In this document: positions 51,617-59,833 of the stretch, in pieces
Position numbering within the stretch: the first letter of the stretch is position 1
Layout: each line of letters opens with the position of its first letter
DNA from: SIG565 sp045651765
Lineage (GTDB): Bacteria > Bacillota > Clostridia > Oscillospirales > Acutalibacteraceae
Reading direction: 5' to 3'
NCBI GenBank assembly: GCA_045651765.1
Contig: JAZRSY010000023.1
Coordinates: 1 to 64,000, forward strand
DNA: 64,000 bases
Notes under the pieces: model-generated
What the model saw: the letters and a program-made list of their open reading frames with translations, nothing else
Told to the model about the DNA's origin: nothing
Databases searched by the model: none
Position numbers and translations under genes: made by a program

Positions 51617-51634
51617 GAAGCCTTTAAAGGCTTC
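51617..51634. repeat. 18-bp perfect palindrome between rplW and rplB
   Basis: GAAGCCTTTAAAGGCTTC reads the same on both strands and would form a hairpin in the mRNA. It lies 29 bases upstream of the rplB start codon and lacks a T run. A related AAAGCCTTT segment lies near 51670. It is possibly a processing or regulatory site. Confidence 0.55.
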
Positions 51635-51682
51635 ATACATCACCTGAAACTAAATTGCTTTAATTTCAAAGGCTTTAGCGGA

Positions 51683-51976
51683 CTACATTAAACCGTCAAA
51701 AAACTCAATCGGCTTAGAATCTGCCTTAAGGGTTACGATTGCTTTCTTCCAGGCGGAAGTGTAGCCGGAGTAACGACCCATACGGCGAGCTTTGCCGCGA
51801 ACAGAAATTGTATTAACCTTAGCAACCTTTACTTTGAAAAGTTTTTCTACGGCATTAGCAATTTCAATTTTGTTTGAATCGGTTGCTACCTTAAAGGTGT
51901 ACTTTTTATCGGCAATACCCGACATGCTCTTTTCGGTAATAACCGGAGCAATAATGATATCCTGTGCGGTTTTCAT
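51683..51976 (-). CDS. rplW: 50S ribosomal protein L23
   Basis: A 97-residue exit-site protein and main docking point for trigger factor and SRP. IIAPVITEKSM at the start and VNTISVRGKARRMGRYSGYTSAWKKA later are typical. Its ATG shares a base with the rplD stop. Confidence 0.97.
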   Translation of the reverse strand: MKTAQDIIIAPVITEKSMSGIADKKYTFKVATDSNKIEIANAVEKLFKVKVAKVNTISVRGKARRMGRYSGYTSAWKKAIVTLKADSKPIEFFDGLM

Positions 51977-52599
51977 TATGCATACACCTCCTCGAATTTA
52001 GCCACTGCACTCTTAACTATTACTAATGTATCGGCATTAATAATGTCGTAAGTGTTAATGGTGTTTACTTGTGCCGATTTAACACCCTCAATATTAGCGA
52101 TGCTCTTAACTGCAACTGAATCGTTGTTTTCAAGAACAATAAGGGTTTTCTTTGCAGCACCAATAGCTTTAAGACAATCGGCAACTACCTTTGTTTTGTA
52201 GGATTCAAGTTTAAGTTCATCAAGAACAATAATTGAATCTGAAAGTAATTTATCGGAAAGGGCAGACTTAAGTGCAAGTTTGCGAACCTTTTTGTTGAGG
52301 GAGTAAGAATAATCCCTGGGCTTTGGTGCGTGAACTATGCCACCATGTCTCCACTGGGGTGCTCTGGTTGAACCCTGACGGGCATGACCTGTACCCTTTT
52401 GCCTCCAAGGCTTTTTACCGCCACCCGAAACTTCGGTACGGGTTAAAGTGGATTGAGTGCCCTGACGTTGATTTGCAAGGTAGTTAACAACTGCCATGTG
52501 CATAACAACTGCGTTTGGTTTAATACCAAAAATAGCATCGCTTAATGCGATTTTGCCAACCTTATTGCCGGCCATATCTACTACTGCTAAGTTAGCCAT
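51976..52599 (-). CDS. rplD: 50S ribosomal protein L4
   Basis: A 207-residue protein whose loop (SGGGKKPWRQKGTGHARQGS) reaches the exit tunnel. In E. coli L4 is also the autogenous repressor of the S10 operon; the long leader found here before rpsJ makes some form of feedback possible, though the ligand is unknown. Confidence 0.97.
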   Translation of the reverse strand: MANLAVVDMAGNKVGKIALSDAIFGIKPNAVVMHMAVVNYLANQRQGTQSTLTRTEVSGGGKKPWRQKGTGHARQGSTRAPQWRHGGIVHAPKPRDYSYSLNKKVRKLALKSALSDKLLSDSIIVLDELKLESYKTKVVADCLKAIGAAKKTLIVLENNDSVAVKSIANIEGVKSAQVNTINTYDIINADTLVIVKSAVAKFEEVYA

Positions 52600-52616
52600 T
52601 TAAAACACTCCTTCCA

Positions 52617-53246
52617 TTAAGCTTTAACGCTGTCGAAAAGAACTACTATGCCGCCTTTGGGGCCTGGAACAGCACCCTTAACTGCTATAATGTTGTTTTC
52701 TGCGTCTACCTTGACAACACTTAAGTTTTGAACAGTAACACGTTCGTTACCTAAGTGGCCAGCCATTTTCTTGCCCTTGAATACCCTTGCAGGGTCGATA
52801 ACACCCAAAGAACCGCCATGACGGTGAACAGGACCTGTACCGTGAGATTCTTTTAAGCGACCGAAATTCCAGCGTTTAACAACGCCTGCGTAGCCTTTAC
52901 CTTTAGAGGTGCCGCGAACATCGATAGCGTCGCCTTCAGCGAAAATGTCGGCTTTAATAATATCGCCTACATTTAAAGCAGAGGTGTCTTCTAAACGGAA
53001 TTCACGAAGAACCTTTTTAGGAGCTACATCGCCCTTTGCAAAGTGGCCTTTCATTGGGCCATTTACCTTAGAAGCCTTTAAATCGCCATAACCGATTTGA
53101 ACAGCTTCGTAACCGTCGTTTTCAACTGTTTTCTTTTGAGCAACAACACAGGGGCCTGCTTCAATAACAGTTACGGGAACAACGTTACCGTTTGCGTCAA
53201 AAAGCTGAGTCATACCAAGCTTTTTGCCTACAATTGCTTTTTTCAT
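52617..53246 (-). CDS. rplC: 50S ribosomal protein L3
   Basis: A 209-residue assembly-initiator protein reaching the peptidyl-transferase centre. MKKAIVGKKLGMTQLF starts it, and the central extension HGTGPVHRHGGSLG carries the residue usually methylated. The frame opens 16 codons earlier, but GGAGG fits the ATG at 53246. Confidence 0.98.
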   Translation of the reverse strand: MKKAIVGKKLGMTQLFDANGNVVPVTVIEAGPCVVAQKKTVENDGYEAVQIGYGDLKASKVNGPMKGHFAKGDVAPKKVLREFRLEDTSALNVGDIIKADIFAEGDAIDVRGTSKGKGYAGVVKRWNFGRLKESHGTGPVHRHGGSLGVIDPARVFKGKKMAGHLGNERVTVQNLSVVKVDAENNIIAVKGAVPGPKGGIVVLFDSVKA

Positions 53247-53315
53247 TTTTTTATCCTCCTTGGTTATTGGTTGGCTAAGCCAACATGACCACACCTTATA
53301 TATAGAAACGCAAAA

Positions 53316-53627
53316 TTAAAGCTTAATTTCGATTTCTACACCGGCGGGAAGCTCAAGACCTGTCAGAGCCTCAACAGTTTTGTTGGAAGGTCTGAGAATG
53401 TCGATAAGCCTTTTGTGAGTTCTTGTTTCGAACTGCTCGCGGCTGTCTTTGTATTTGTGAACAGCGCGAAGGATTGTTACAACCTCTTTCTCGGTCGGGA
53501 GCGGAACCGGTCCCGAAACACGAGCGCCTGTACGTTTAGCGGTTTCCACAATTTTTTCTGCGGACTGGTCTACAAGAGCGTGGTCGTAACCTTTGATTCT
53601 GATGCGAATCTTTTCTTTTACTGCCAT
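53316..53627 (-). CDS. rpsJ: 30S ribosomal protein S10
   Basis: A 103-residue protein (MAVKEKIRIRIKGYDHALVDQSAEK at its start) that also acts as NusE in transcription antitermination. GTHKRLIDIL-type motif THKRLIDILRPS is present. A longer frame opens at 53663, but AAGGAGG fits the ATG at 53627. It is the first gene of the superoperon and is preceded by the structured leader. Confidence 0.98.
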   Translation of the reverse strand: MAVKEKIRIRIKGYDHALVDQSAEKIVETAKRTGARVSGPVPLPTEKEVVTILRAVHKYKDSREQFETRTHKRLIDILRPSNKTVEALTGLELPAGVEIEIKL

Positions 53628-53902
53628 TTGGAATGTCGCCTCCTTAAAATAGTTGGCGGGCAAAACTTACACCTTGCCGCGTGTTTCATTGCGGCACATT
53701 ATAAAACCGGATTACTGGGGTTGCAGCAAAATCCGGGTACAGCAGGGTTACCTGCCGCTGTGCTTTGCGGCTCGCAAGATGCCGCTCGCACGGGTACTAA
53801 GTTTCATTCGCCCGGTTTAAAATCGGACATACTCCGCGGAAATTTCCCGACTCAACGGTCGGCCACCTCCCGCATCAACGCATGACAGTACGCATAGCGT
53901 AC
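53628..53902 (-). ncRNA. Structured 5' leader of the S10 ribosomal operon
   Basis: About 275 nt between the promoter and rpsJ contain a chain of hairpins on the minus strand: AGTACGC/GCGTACT at the very start (53887-53903), CCGAC/GTCGG, GTGC/GCAC enclosing GCGGC/GCCGC, GCAGG/CCTGC, CCGGATT/AATCCGG (53707-53736) and TGCCGC/GCGGCA (53675-53696). It is GC-rich compared with nearby spacers and has no good reading frame. By analogy with other ribosomal leaders it may bind a ribosomal protein, but it does not look like the E. coli S10 leader to me. Confidence 0.65.
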
Positions 53903-53908
53903 TTTGGT

Positions 53909-53937
53909 ATCATAACACATATTTTAAAATAATGCAA
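53909..53937 (-). promoter_or_regulatory. Promoter of the S10 superoperon
   Basis: On the minus strand TTGCAT (53932-53937), 17 bases and TATGAT (53909-53914). The start is expected near 53902, exactly where the first leader hairpin begins. Confidence 0.8.
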
Positions 53938-53973
53938 GTGTTTTTTTAAATTTTTTAAAATTTTTTTGCAATA

Positions 53974-53999
53974 AAAAAAGGGGCTATTATGCCCCTTTT
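53974..53999 (-). terminator. Terminator of thrS
   Basis: AAAGGGGC, six bases and GCCCCTTT, followed on the minus strand by T-rich sequence. It separates thrS from the S10 promoter. Confidence 0.88.
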
Positions 54000-54001
54000 A
54001 A

Positions 54002-55765
54002 TTATGCCCTTGTTTTAATTTCGTCGGTAATTTTTTGTGTAAACTCTTCAACCGTCATAGAAACTGTCTCATCGGTATCACGGTTACGAACCGATAACGT
54101 TCCGTTTTCAATTTCTTTAGCACCAATAATAATCATATAAGGTACCCTAACCTCTTGGCGAGCCTCACGAATCTTATAACCAATCTTTTCGTTTCTGTTA
54201 TCAAGCTCTACGCGAACTCCTGCCGCTTTGAGTTTTTCATATACGCTCTCGGCAAAAGCGTGGTATGTGCCGGGCAGAGTCATAACTCGAGCCTGAACAG
54301 GTGCGAGCCATGTTGGGAACTTACCTGCAAAATGCTCGGTCAAAATGCCGATAAAACGCTCAATCGAGCCAAAGCATACGCGGTGAATCATAATTGGTTG
54401 TTGTTTTTGACCGTTTTCATCGGTGTATTCAAGGCCAAAGTTAATCGGCATCTGGAAGTCAAGCTGAATTGTGCCGCATTGCCAAGTTCTGCCAAGACTG
54501 TCTTCTAAATGGAAGTCAATTTTCGGGCCATAGAATGCGCCATCACCTTCATTAATAATGTAAGGCAGACCTAACTTTTCAAGGGCACTGCGAAGTCCTT
54601 CGGTTGCTGCCTCCCAGTCGGCATCACTTCCCATACTGTCTTCAGGACGGGTAGATAACTCAACAAAATATTTAAAACCAAACTTTGAATAAACCTCATT
54701 TATAAGATTTACAACGCCAACAATTTCGTCGGTTATCTGGTCGCGGCGCATAAAGATATGTGCATCATCTTGTGTAAAGCAACGAACTCTGAATAGGCCG
54801 TGTAAAGCACCTTTAAGTTCGTGGCGATGAACTGTTCCGAGTTCGCCTGCACGAATAGGTAACTCACGGTAGGAGTGTGGCTCACTCGCATACACCATAA
54901 CACCGCCGGGGCAGTTCATTGGTTTGATGCAATAGGTATCTTCATCAATAATGGTAGAATACATATTATCTTTATAATGGTCCCAATGTCCGCTTGTTTC
55001 CCAAAGTTTGCGGTTCATAATCATGGGAGTTGAAATTTCAACATAGTTGGCACGGCGGTGAATTTCGCGCCAATAATTAACAAGCTCATTCTTAAGCACC
55101 ATACCGCGAGGCAAAAAGAACGGGAATCCGGGGCCTTCATCAGCTAACATAAAGAGTTTCATTTCTTTGCCGATTTTGCGGTGGTCGCGGCGCTCGGCCT
55201 CTTCTAAAAGTCTCAAATAATCGTCAAGCTCGGCTTGGGTGCGGAAGGCAATACCGTTAATACGGGTAAGCATTTTGTTGTCTTTATCATTTTTCCAATA
55301 TGCGCCCGACTGCTGAGTTAACTTAAAGGCCTTTAATGCTTTGGTGTAGCAAATGTGTGGGCCTGTACACATATCAACATAATCGCCCTGTGTAAAAAAG
55401 CTTATTTCACTGTCTTCGGGCAAATCGCCAATATGCTCTACCTTATATTTAGCATTCTTTTCGGTCATGAACTTAACGGCATCTTCCCTATTCATTACCG
55501 ATGGCTTAATTGGAATATTTTCTTTAACGATTTTTCGCATTTCGTTTTCAATTTTTAACAAATCTTCATCGGTAAGTTTGGTATCGCCTAAATCAATATC
55601 GTAATAAAAGCCCTTTTCGGTTGCGGGGCCATAGCCAAAATCGGCGTGGGGGTACAACCTTTTAACTGCCTGAGCCATTATATGTGCGGCCGAATGGCGC
55701 AGCACTTCGAGTTCGAGCTCTTCGGGGCACTCAGCAACAGTGCCGTCTTTATAAATAATTTTCAT
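54002..55765 (-). CDS. thrS: Threonyl-tRNA synthetase
   Basis: A 587-residue class II synthetase. It has the SAD editing domain (HSAAHIMAQAVKRLYPHADFGYGPATEKGFYYD), the catalytic core with PMNCPGGVMVY and RVRCFTQDDAHIF (zinc-site Cys and His), and the C-terminal anticodon-binding domain. The N-terminal TGS domain of the long form is nearly absent: the protein starts only about 20 residues before the SAD domain. This short form is known in other bacteria. Control is by the T-box leader. Confidence 0.97.
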   Translation of the reverse strand: MKIIYKDGTVAECPEELELEVLRHSAAHIMAQAVKRLYPHADFGYGPATEKGFYYDIDLGDTKLTDEDLLKIENEMRKIVKENIPIKPSVMNREDAVKFMTEKNAKYKVEHIGDLPEDSEISFFTQGDYVDMCTGPHICYTKALKAFKLTQQSGAYWKNDKDNKMLTRINGIAFRTQAELDDYLRLLEEAERRDHRKIGKEMKLFMLADEGPGFPFFLPRGMVLKNELVNYWREIHRRANYVEISTPMIMNRKLWETSGHWDHYKDNMYSTIIDEDTYCIKPMNCPGGVMVYASEPHSYRELPIRAGELGTVHRHELKGALHGLFRVRCFTQDDAHIFMRRDQITDEIVGVVNLINEVYSKFGFKYFVELSTRPEDSMGSDADWEAATEGLRSALEKLGLPYIINEGDGAFYGPKIDFHLEDSLGRTWQCGTIQLDFQMPINFGLEYTDENGQKQQPIMIHRVCFGSIERFIGILTEHFAGKFPTWLAPVQARVMTLPGTYHAFAESVYEKLKAAGVRVELDNRNEKIGYKIREARQEVRVPYMIIIGAKEIENGTLSVRNRDTDETVSMTVEEFTQKITDEIKTRA

Positions 55766-55790
55766 AACTTTCCCTCCTGAAAGGTTTTAA

Positions 55791-56020
55791 TAAAATAAAA
55801 ACGTCCCTTGAAAAATCAAGGGACGAAAAATTCCGCGGTTCCACCCAAGTTATACATTATATATAATGTATCTCTCTTTACCTTTAACGCAGGCCTACGG
55901 TTCGGTTCGCCGAACGCTCAGGGGTGGTGTTCACAAATACTCTGCTTTAGCGGCTCACAGCAAAATGCCGCTATTCTCTGAAAGTTTTGTATAAGCTACT
56001 GTTCCCTTCAACGCTTTAAC
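55791..56020 (-). promoter_or_regulatory. T-box riboswitch of thrS
   Basis: A tRNA-sensing leader. The T-box core TGGGTGGAACCGCGG lies at 55833-55847. Downstream, a 10-bp terminator hairpin (55802-55825) is followed by a T-rich run. Stem I lies in the first half; its specifier region GAACACCACC offers ACC, a threonine codon, matching the gene controlled. Uncharged tRNA-Thr should favour readthrough. Confidence 0.95.
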
Positions 56021-56026
56021 AAGTTC

Positions 56027-56054
56027 ATTATAACACCAAAAAATTTTTTGTCAA
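56027..56054 (-). promoter_or_regulatory. Promoter of thrS
   Basis: On the minus strand consensus TTGACA (56049-56054), 16 bases and TATAAT (56027-56032). It starts just after the terminator of the PFOR gene. Confidence 0.88.
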
Positions 56055-56063
56055 GTAAAAAAG

Positions 56064-56087
56064 CCCCCTATGTTTACACACAGGGGG
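56064..56087 (-). terminator. Terminator of the PFOR gene
   Basis: CCCCCTGTG paired with CATAGGGGG (minus strand), followed by GCTTTTTT. Confidence 0.85.
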
Positions 56088-56101
56088 TTCTTTTTTTAAT
56101 C

Positions 56102-59100
56102 TTATTTACCGTAAAGCTCGGCTAATTTTTCTAAGTGCTCGCGGGCCTGTTTAGCAGACTCGGCAGCCTTTTCAAATAATTCTTCAGCGCGCTCTGGGAA
56201 GGAACGTGTAAGTGAAGAATACCTAGCTTCGCCTAAAATAAATTCTTTATAATCGGCAACGGCAGGTTTGCAGTCTATAGAAAGTGGGTTTTTGCCAAGT
56301 GCTTTAAGGGCTGGGTTAAAGCGGAAGATATTCCAATAACCGCACTCAACGGCACGCTTCATTTCTTTTTGGCAGTTAACCATACCACCCTTAATAGAGT
56401 GCATCTCGCAAGGCGAATAGCAGATTATTAAAGATGGACCCGGATAAGCCTCGGCCTCTTTAATAGCCTTAAGGGTTTGATTTTGGTCTGCACCCATGGC
56501 AATTTGTGCTACATATACATAACCGTAAGACATTGCGATTTCGGCAAGTGATTTCTTGGCAATAGCTTTACCGGCAGCAGCAAACTGGGCAACCTGACCA
56601 ATTTGCGAAGCCTTAGAAGCCTGACCGCCTGTGTTAGAGTAAACTTCGGTATCAAATACCATAACGTTTACATCGTTACCGCTGGCAAGAACATGGTCTA
56701 GGCCGCCAAAGCCAATATCGTAAGCCCAGCCGTCTCCACCAAATATCCAAACCGATTTTTTAGATAAGAATTCTTTTTTGGCAAGAATTTCGGGAGCTGT
56801 TGGGCAACCTGCGGCAGCAGCCTTTTCAACCTCGGCAACCAATTCTTTGGTAGCAGCAGCATTGGCGTTGCCATCGTTAATTGTTGCAAGATAATTTTCA
56901 GCGGCAGCCTTAAATTCAGCACTTGCTTTATCGGACTCGGACATTTCTTTAACCTGAGCAATAAGTTGGTCGCGTAATGCCTTTTGACCTAAATACATAC
57001 CTAAACCGTGCTCGGCATTATCTTCGAAGAGTGAGTTAGCCCAAGCAGGACCATGGCCTTCGGCATTAACGGTGTATGGCGATGTTGCAGCAGGGCCGCC
57101 CCAAATAGAAGAACAACCTGTGGCGTTGGAAATATACATTCTGTCGCCAAATAGTTGTGTTACTAAGCGGGCATATGCTGTTTCGGCACAACCTGCGCAA
57201 GAGCCGGAGAACTCGAGTAACGGTTTTTTGTATTGTGAAGAAATAAGGTTAGCATCGGTAGCAACTTCGGGCTTTTCGGTAACCTTATTTACGCAATAAT
57301 CAAATACTTCTTGTTGAGCATCTTGTGATTCGCGAGATACCATTTTAAGTGAAGCAGTTGGGCAAACACCAATACATACGCCGCAACCCATACAATCCAT
57401 TGGCGATACAGCCAAGGTGTAGGTGTAATCGGTTTTAATGATGGGCTTCGGAGCAACCTTCATATTGTCAGGTGCTGCAGCAACCTCATCGGCCGAGAGT
57501 GCAAACGGACGAATTGTTGCGTGTGGGCAAACAAACGCACATTTATTACACTTAGCACAAGTATCGGCATTCCACTCGGGTACTAAAACGGCAACGGCGC
57601 GTTTTTCGTAAGCAGAAGCACCTTGTTCAAAGGTACCATCGGCATGCTCAATAAATGCAGATACAGGCAGTGAGTCACCGTCCATAAGAGCAACCGGTTT
57701 CATAATGCTGTCAACCATCTTATCAAGCTTGGTGTTGCCTTCGGCTGCATCAGCAGTATTGCTGTCTGTAGCATTAGCCCAGTCAGCAGGAACATCAATT
57801 TTAACGAAAGCAGTAGCACCGGCATCAATAGCCTTGTGGTTCATGTCAACAATATCTTGACCTTTTTTGAGGTAAGATTTTGTTGCAGCCTCTTTCATAT
57901 ATTTAATAGCATCTTCAGAAGGCATAACCTTTGCAAGAGCAAAGAAGGCCGACTGTAAAATGGTGTTGGTGCGTTTGCCCATACCAATTTGAGCTGCTAA
58001 GTCAATAGCATTAACGGTGTAAAGTTGAATGTTGTTTTTAGCAATATACTGTTTAGCTTCGGCAGGCATATGAGCATTTAATTCCTCGGCCGACCATTGA
58101 CAGTTAATTAAGAACACACCGCCGGGTTTAACATCGTTAACCATTTTATAACCCTTAATTACATAAGATGGGTTGTGGCAGGCAACGAAATCGGCTTTAT
58201 TAATATAGTAAGGGCTCTTAATAGGTTTATCGCCAAAACGAAGGTGAGAAACAGTAATACCACCGGTCTTCTTAGAGTCGTATTGGAAGTAAGCCTGAAC
58301 ATATTTATCGGTGTGGTCGCCAATAATTTTAATGGAGTTTTTGTTAGCACCAACGGTACCGTCGCCGCCAAGACCCCAGAATTTACATTCAATTGTGCCT
58401 TCGGCTGCGGTGTTAGGAGCCGGTTTTTCTTCTAAAGAAAGGTTGGTAACATCGTCCACAATACCAATAGTGAACTGAGCTTTAGGAGCATCTTTGCCAA
58501 GTTCCTCGTATACTGCGAAGATAGAGCTTGGAGGAGTATCTTTAGAACCAAGACCATAACGGCCGCCTGTAACAACATCAATTTTTCTGCCCTGAGCTGC
58601 TAATGCAGCCACAACATCTAAATAAAGTGGCTCGCCTAATGCGCCGGGCTCTTTGGTTCTGTCTAATACAGCAATTTTCTTAACAGTCTCAGGAATAGCC
58701 TCAACCAATTTTGCGGCCGAGAAAGGACGATACAAGCGAACCTTTACAAGACCAACTTTTTCGCCTGCGGCTACCATATAATCTATAACCTCTTCTGCAA
58801 CGTCGCAAATAGAGCCCATAGCAATTATAATCTTTTCGGCATCGGGTGCACCGTAGTAGTTAAATAATTTATAATCGGTGCCGAGTTTTGCGTTAACCTT
58901 GTCCATATATTCTTCAACAATACCGGGAACGGCATCGTAATATTTATTACAAGCTTCGCGGTGTTGGAAGAAGATATCGCCGTTTTCGTGTGAACCACGC
59001 ATTACGGGATGCTCTGGGTTAAGTGAACGCTTGCGGAATTCTGCAACGGCGTCCATATCGCACATTTCTTTAAGGTCTTCGTAATCCCACACCTGAATTT

Positions 59101-59644
59101 TTTGAATTTCGTGAGAGGTGCGGAAACCATCGAAGAAGTTTAAGAAAGGTACGCGGCTTTTAATAGATGCCAAGTGAGCAACGGCGCCTAAATCCATAAC
59201 CTCTTGAGTATTGGTTTCAGCAAGCATTGCAAAGCCTGTTTGGCGGCAGGCATAAACGTCGGAATGGTCGCCAAAAATATTAAGTGCGTGTGAAGCTACG
59301 CAACGGGCAGAAACATGGAAAACGCAGGGCAATAATTCACCGGCGATTTTGTACATGTTTGGAATCATCAGTAAAAGACCTTGCGAAGCAGTGTAAGTTG
59401 TGGTTAAAGCACCTGCTGCAAGAGAACCGTGTACTGTACCCGATGCACCGGCTTCGGACTGCATTTCAACTACATTAACGGTTGTGCCGAAAATATTTTT
59501 TAGCCCCTGAGCAGACCATTGGTCTACATAATCGGCCATAGGGCTGGATGGTGTGATTGGGTAAATACCGGCTACTTCTGTAAAAGCATAAGATACATGT
59601 GCAGCGGCATTGTTACCATCCATGGTTTTAAACTTTCTTGCCAT
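56102..59644 (-). CDS. nifJ: Pyruvate:ferredoxin (flavodoxin) oxidoreductase
   Basis: A 1180-residue single-chain PFOR that oxidises pyruvate to acetyl-CoA and CO2 and reduces ferredoxin. In order it has the N-terminal gamma/alpha-type domains (AYAFTEVAGIYPITPSSPM-type start, IYPITPSSPMADYVDQW), the ferredoxin-like domain with two 4Fe-4S motifs (CAKCNKCAFVCPH and CMGCGVCIGVCP), and the TPP-binding domain (GDGWAYDIGFGGLDHVL, SNTGGQASKAS) with further cluster cysteines. It is oxygen-sensitive and typical of obligate anaerobes. It is a single-gene unit; I see no clear consensus promoter upstream. Confidence 0.97.
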   Translation of the reverse strand: MARKFKTMDGNNAAAHVSYAFTEVAGIYPITPSSPMADYVDQWSAQGLKNIFGTTVNVVEMQSEAGASGTVHGSLAAGALTTTYTASQGLLLMIPNMYKIAGELLPCVFHVSARCVASHALNIFGDHSDVYACRQTGFAMLAETNTQEVMDLGAVAHLASIKSRVPFLNFFDGFRTSHEIQKIQVWDYEDLKEMCDMDAVAEFRKRSLNPEHPVMRGSHENGDIFFQHREACNKYYDAVPGIVEEYMDKVNAKLGTDYKLFNYYGAPDAEKIIIAMGSICDVAEEVIDYMVAAGEKVGLVKVRLYRPFSAAKLVEAIPETVKKIAVLDRTKEPGALGEPLYLDVVAALAAQGRKIDVVTGGRYGLGSKDTPPSSIFAVYEELGKDAPKAQFTIGIVDDVTNLSLEEKPAPNTAAEGTIECKFWGLGGDGTVGANKNSIKIIGDHTDKYVQAYFQYDSKKTGGITVSHLRFGDKPIKSPYYINKADFVACHNPSYVIKGYKMVNDVKPGGVFLINCQWSAEELNAHMPAEAKQYIAKNNIQLYTVNAIDLAAQIGMGKRTNTILQSAFFALAKVMPSEDAIKYMKEAATKSYLKKGQDIVDMNHKAIDAGATAFVKIDVPADWANATDSNTADAAEGNTKLDKMVDSIMKPVALMDGDSLPVSAFIEHADGTFEQGASAYEKRAVAVLVPEWNADTCAKCNKCAFVCPHATIRPFALSADEVAAAPDNMKVAPKPIIKTDYTYTLAVSPMDCMGCGVCIGVCPTASLKMVSRESQDAQQEVFDYCVNKVTEKPEVATDANLISSQYKKPLLEFSGSCAGCAETAYARLVTQLFGDRMYISNATGCSSIWGGPAATSPYTVNAEGHGPAWANSLFEDNAEHGLGMYLGQKALRDQLIAQVKEMSESDKASAEFKAAAENYLATINDGNANAAATKELVAEVEKAAAAGCPTAPEILAKKEFLSKKSVWIFGGDGWAYDIGFGGLDHVLASGNDVNVMVFDTEVYSNTGGQASKASQIGQVAQFAAAGKAIAKKSLAEIAMSYGYVYVAQIAMGADQNQTLKAIKEAEAYPGPSLIICYSPCEMHSIKGGMVNCQKEMKRAVECGYWNIFRFNPALKALGKNPLSIDCKPAVADYKEFILGEARYSSLTRSFPERAEELFEKAAESAKQAREHLEKLAELYGK

Positions 59645-59770
59645 TTGAAAATTCCTCCTTAAAAATTGGAAATAATCTTTCCATACTATTTTATAATACT
59701 ACTTTTTGCATAATAAGTAAATAGGAAAATTTTAATTTTTGAGAAATTTTTATTCTTTAATATAAAATAA

Positions 59771-59799
59771 TTGACAAATTGTAAAAAAACATATATTAT
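59771..59799 (+). promoter_or_regulatory. Promoter of the CNNM/CBS gene
   Basis: TTGACA (59771-59776), 17 bases and TATTAT (59794-59799), 34 bases before the ATG at 59834. Confidence 0.8.
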
Positions 59800-59833
59800 A
59801 AACATAAATTTAACTAAAAGGAGTTATTATAAA

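Noticed and set aside
59645..59770. Promoter and Rex site for the PFOR gene
   Set aside because: The region is AT-rich with several poor -10 candidates and no TTGTTAA half-site; I could not choose one.
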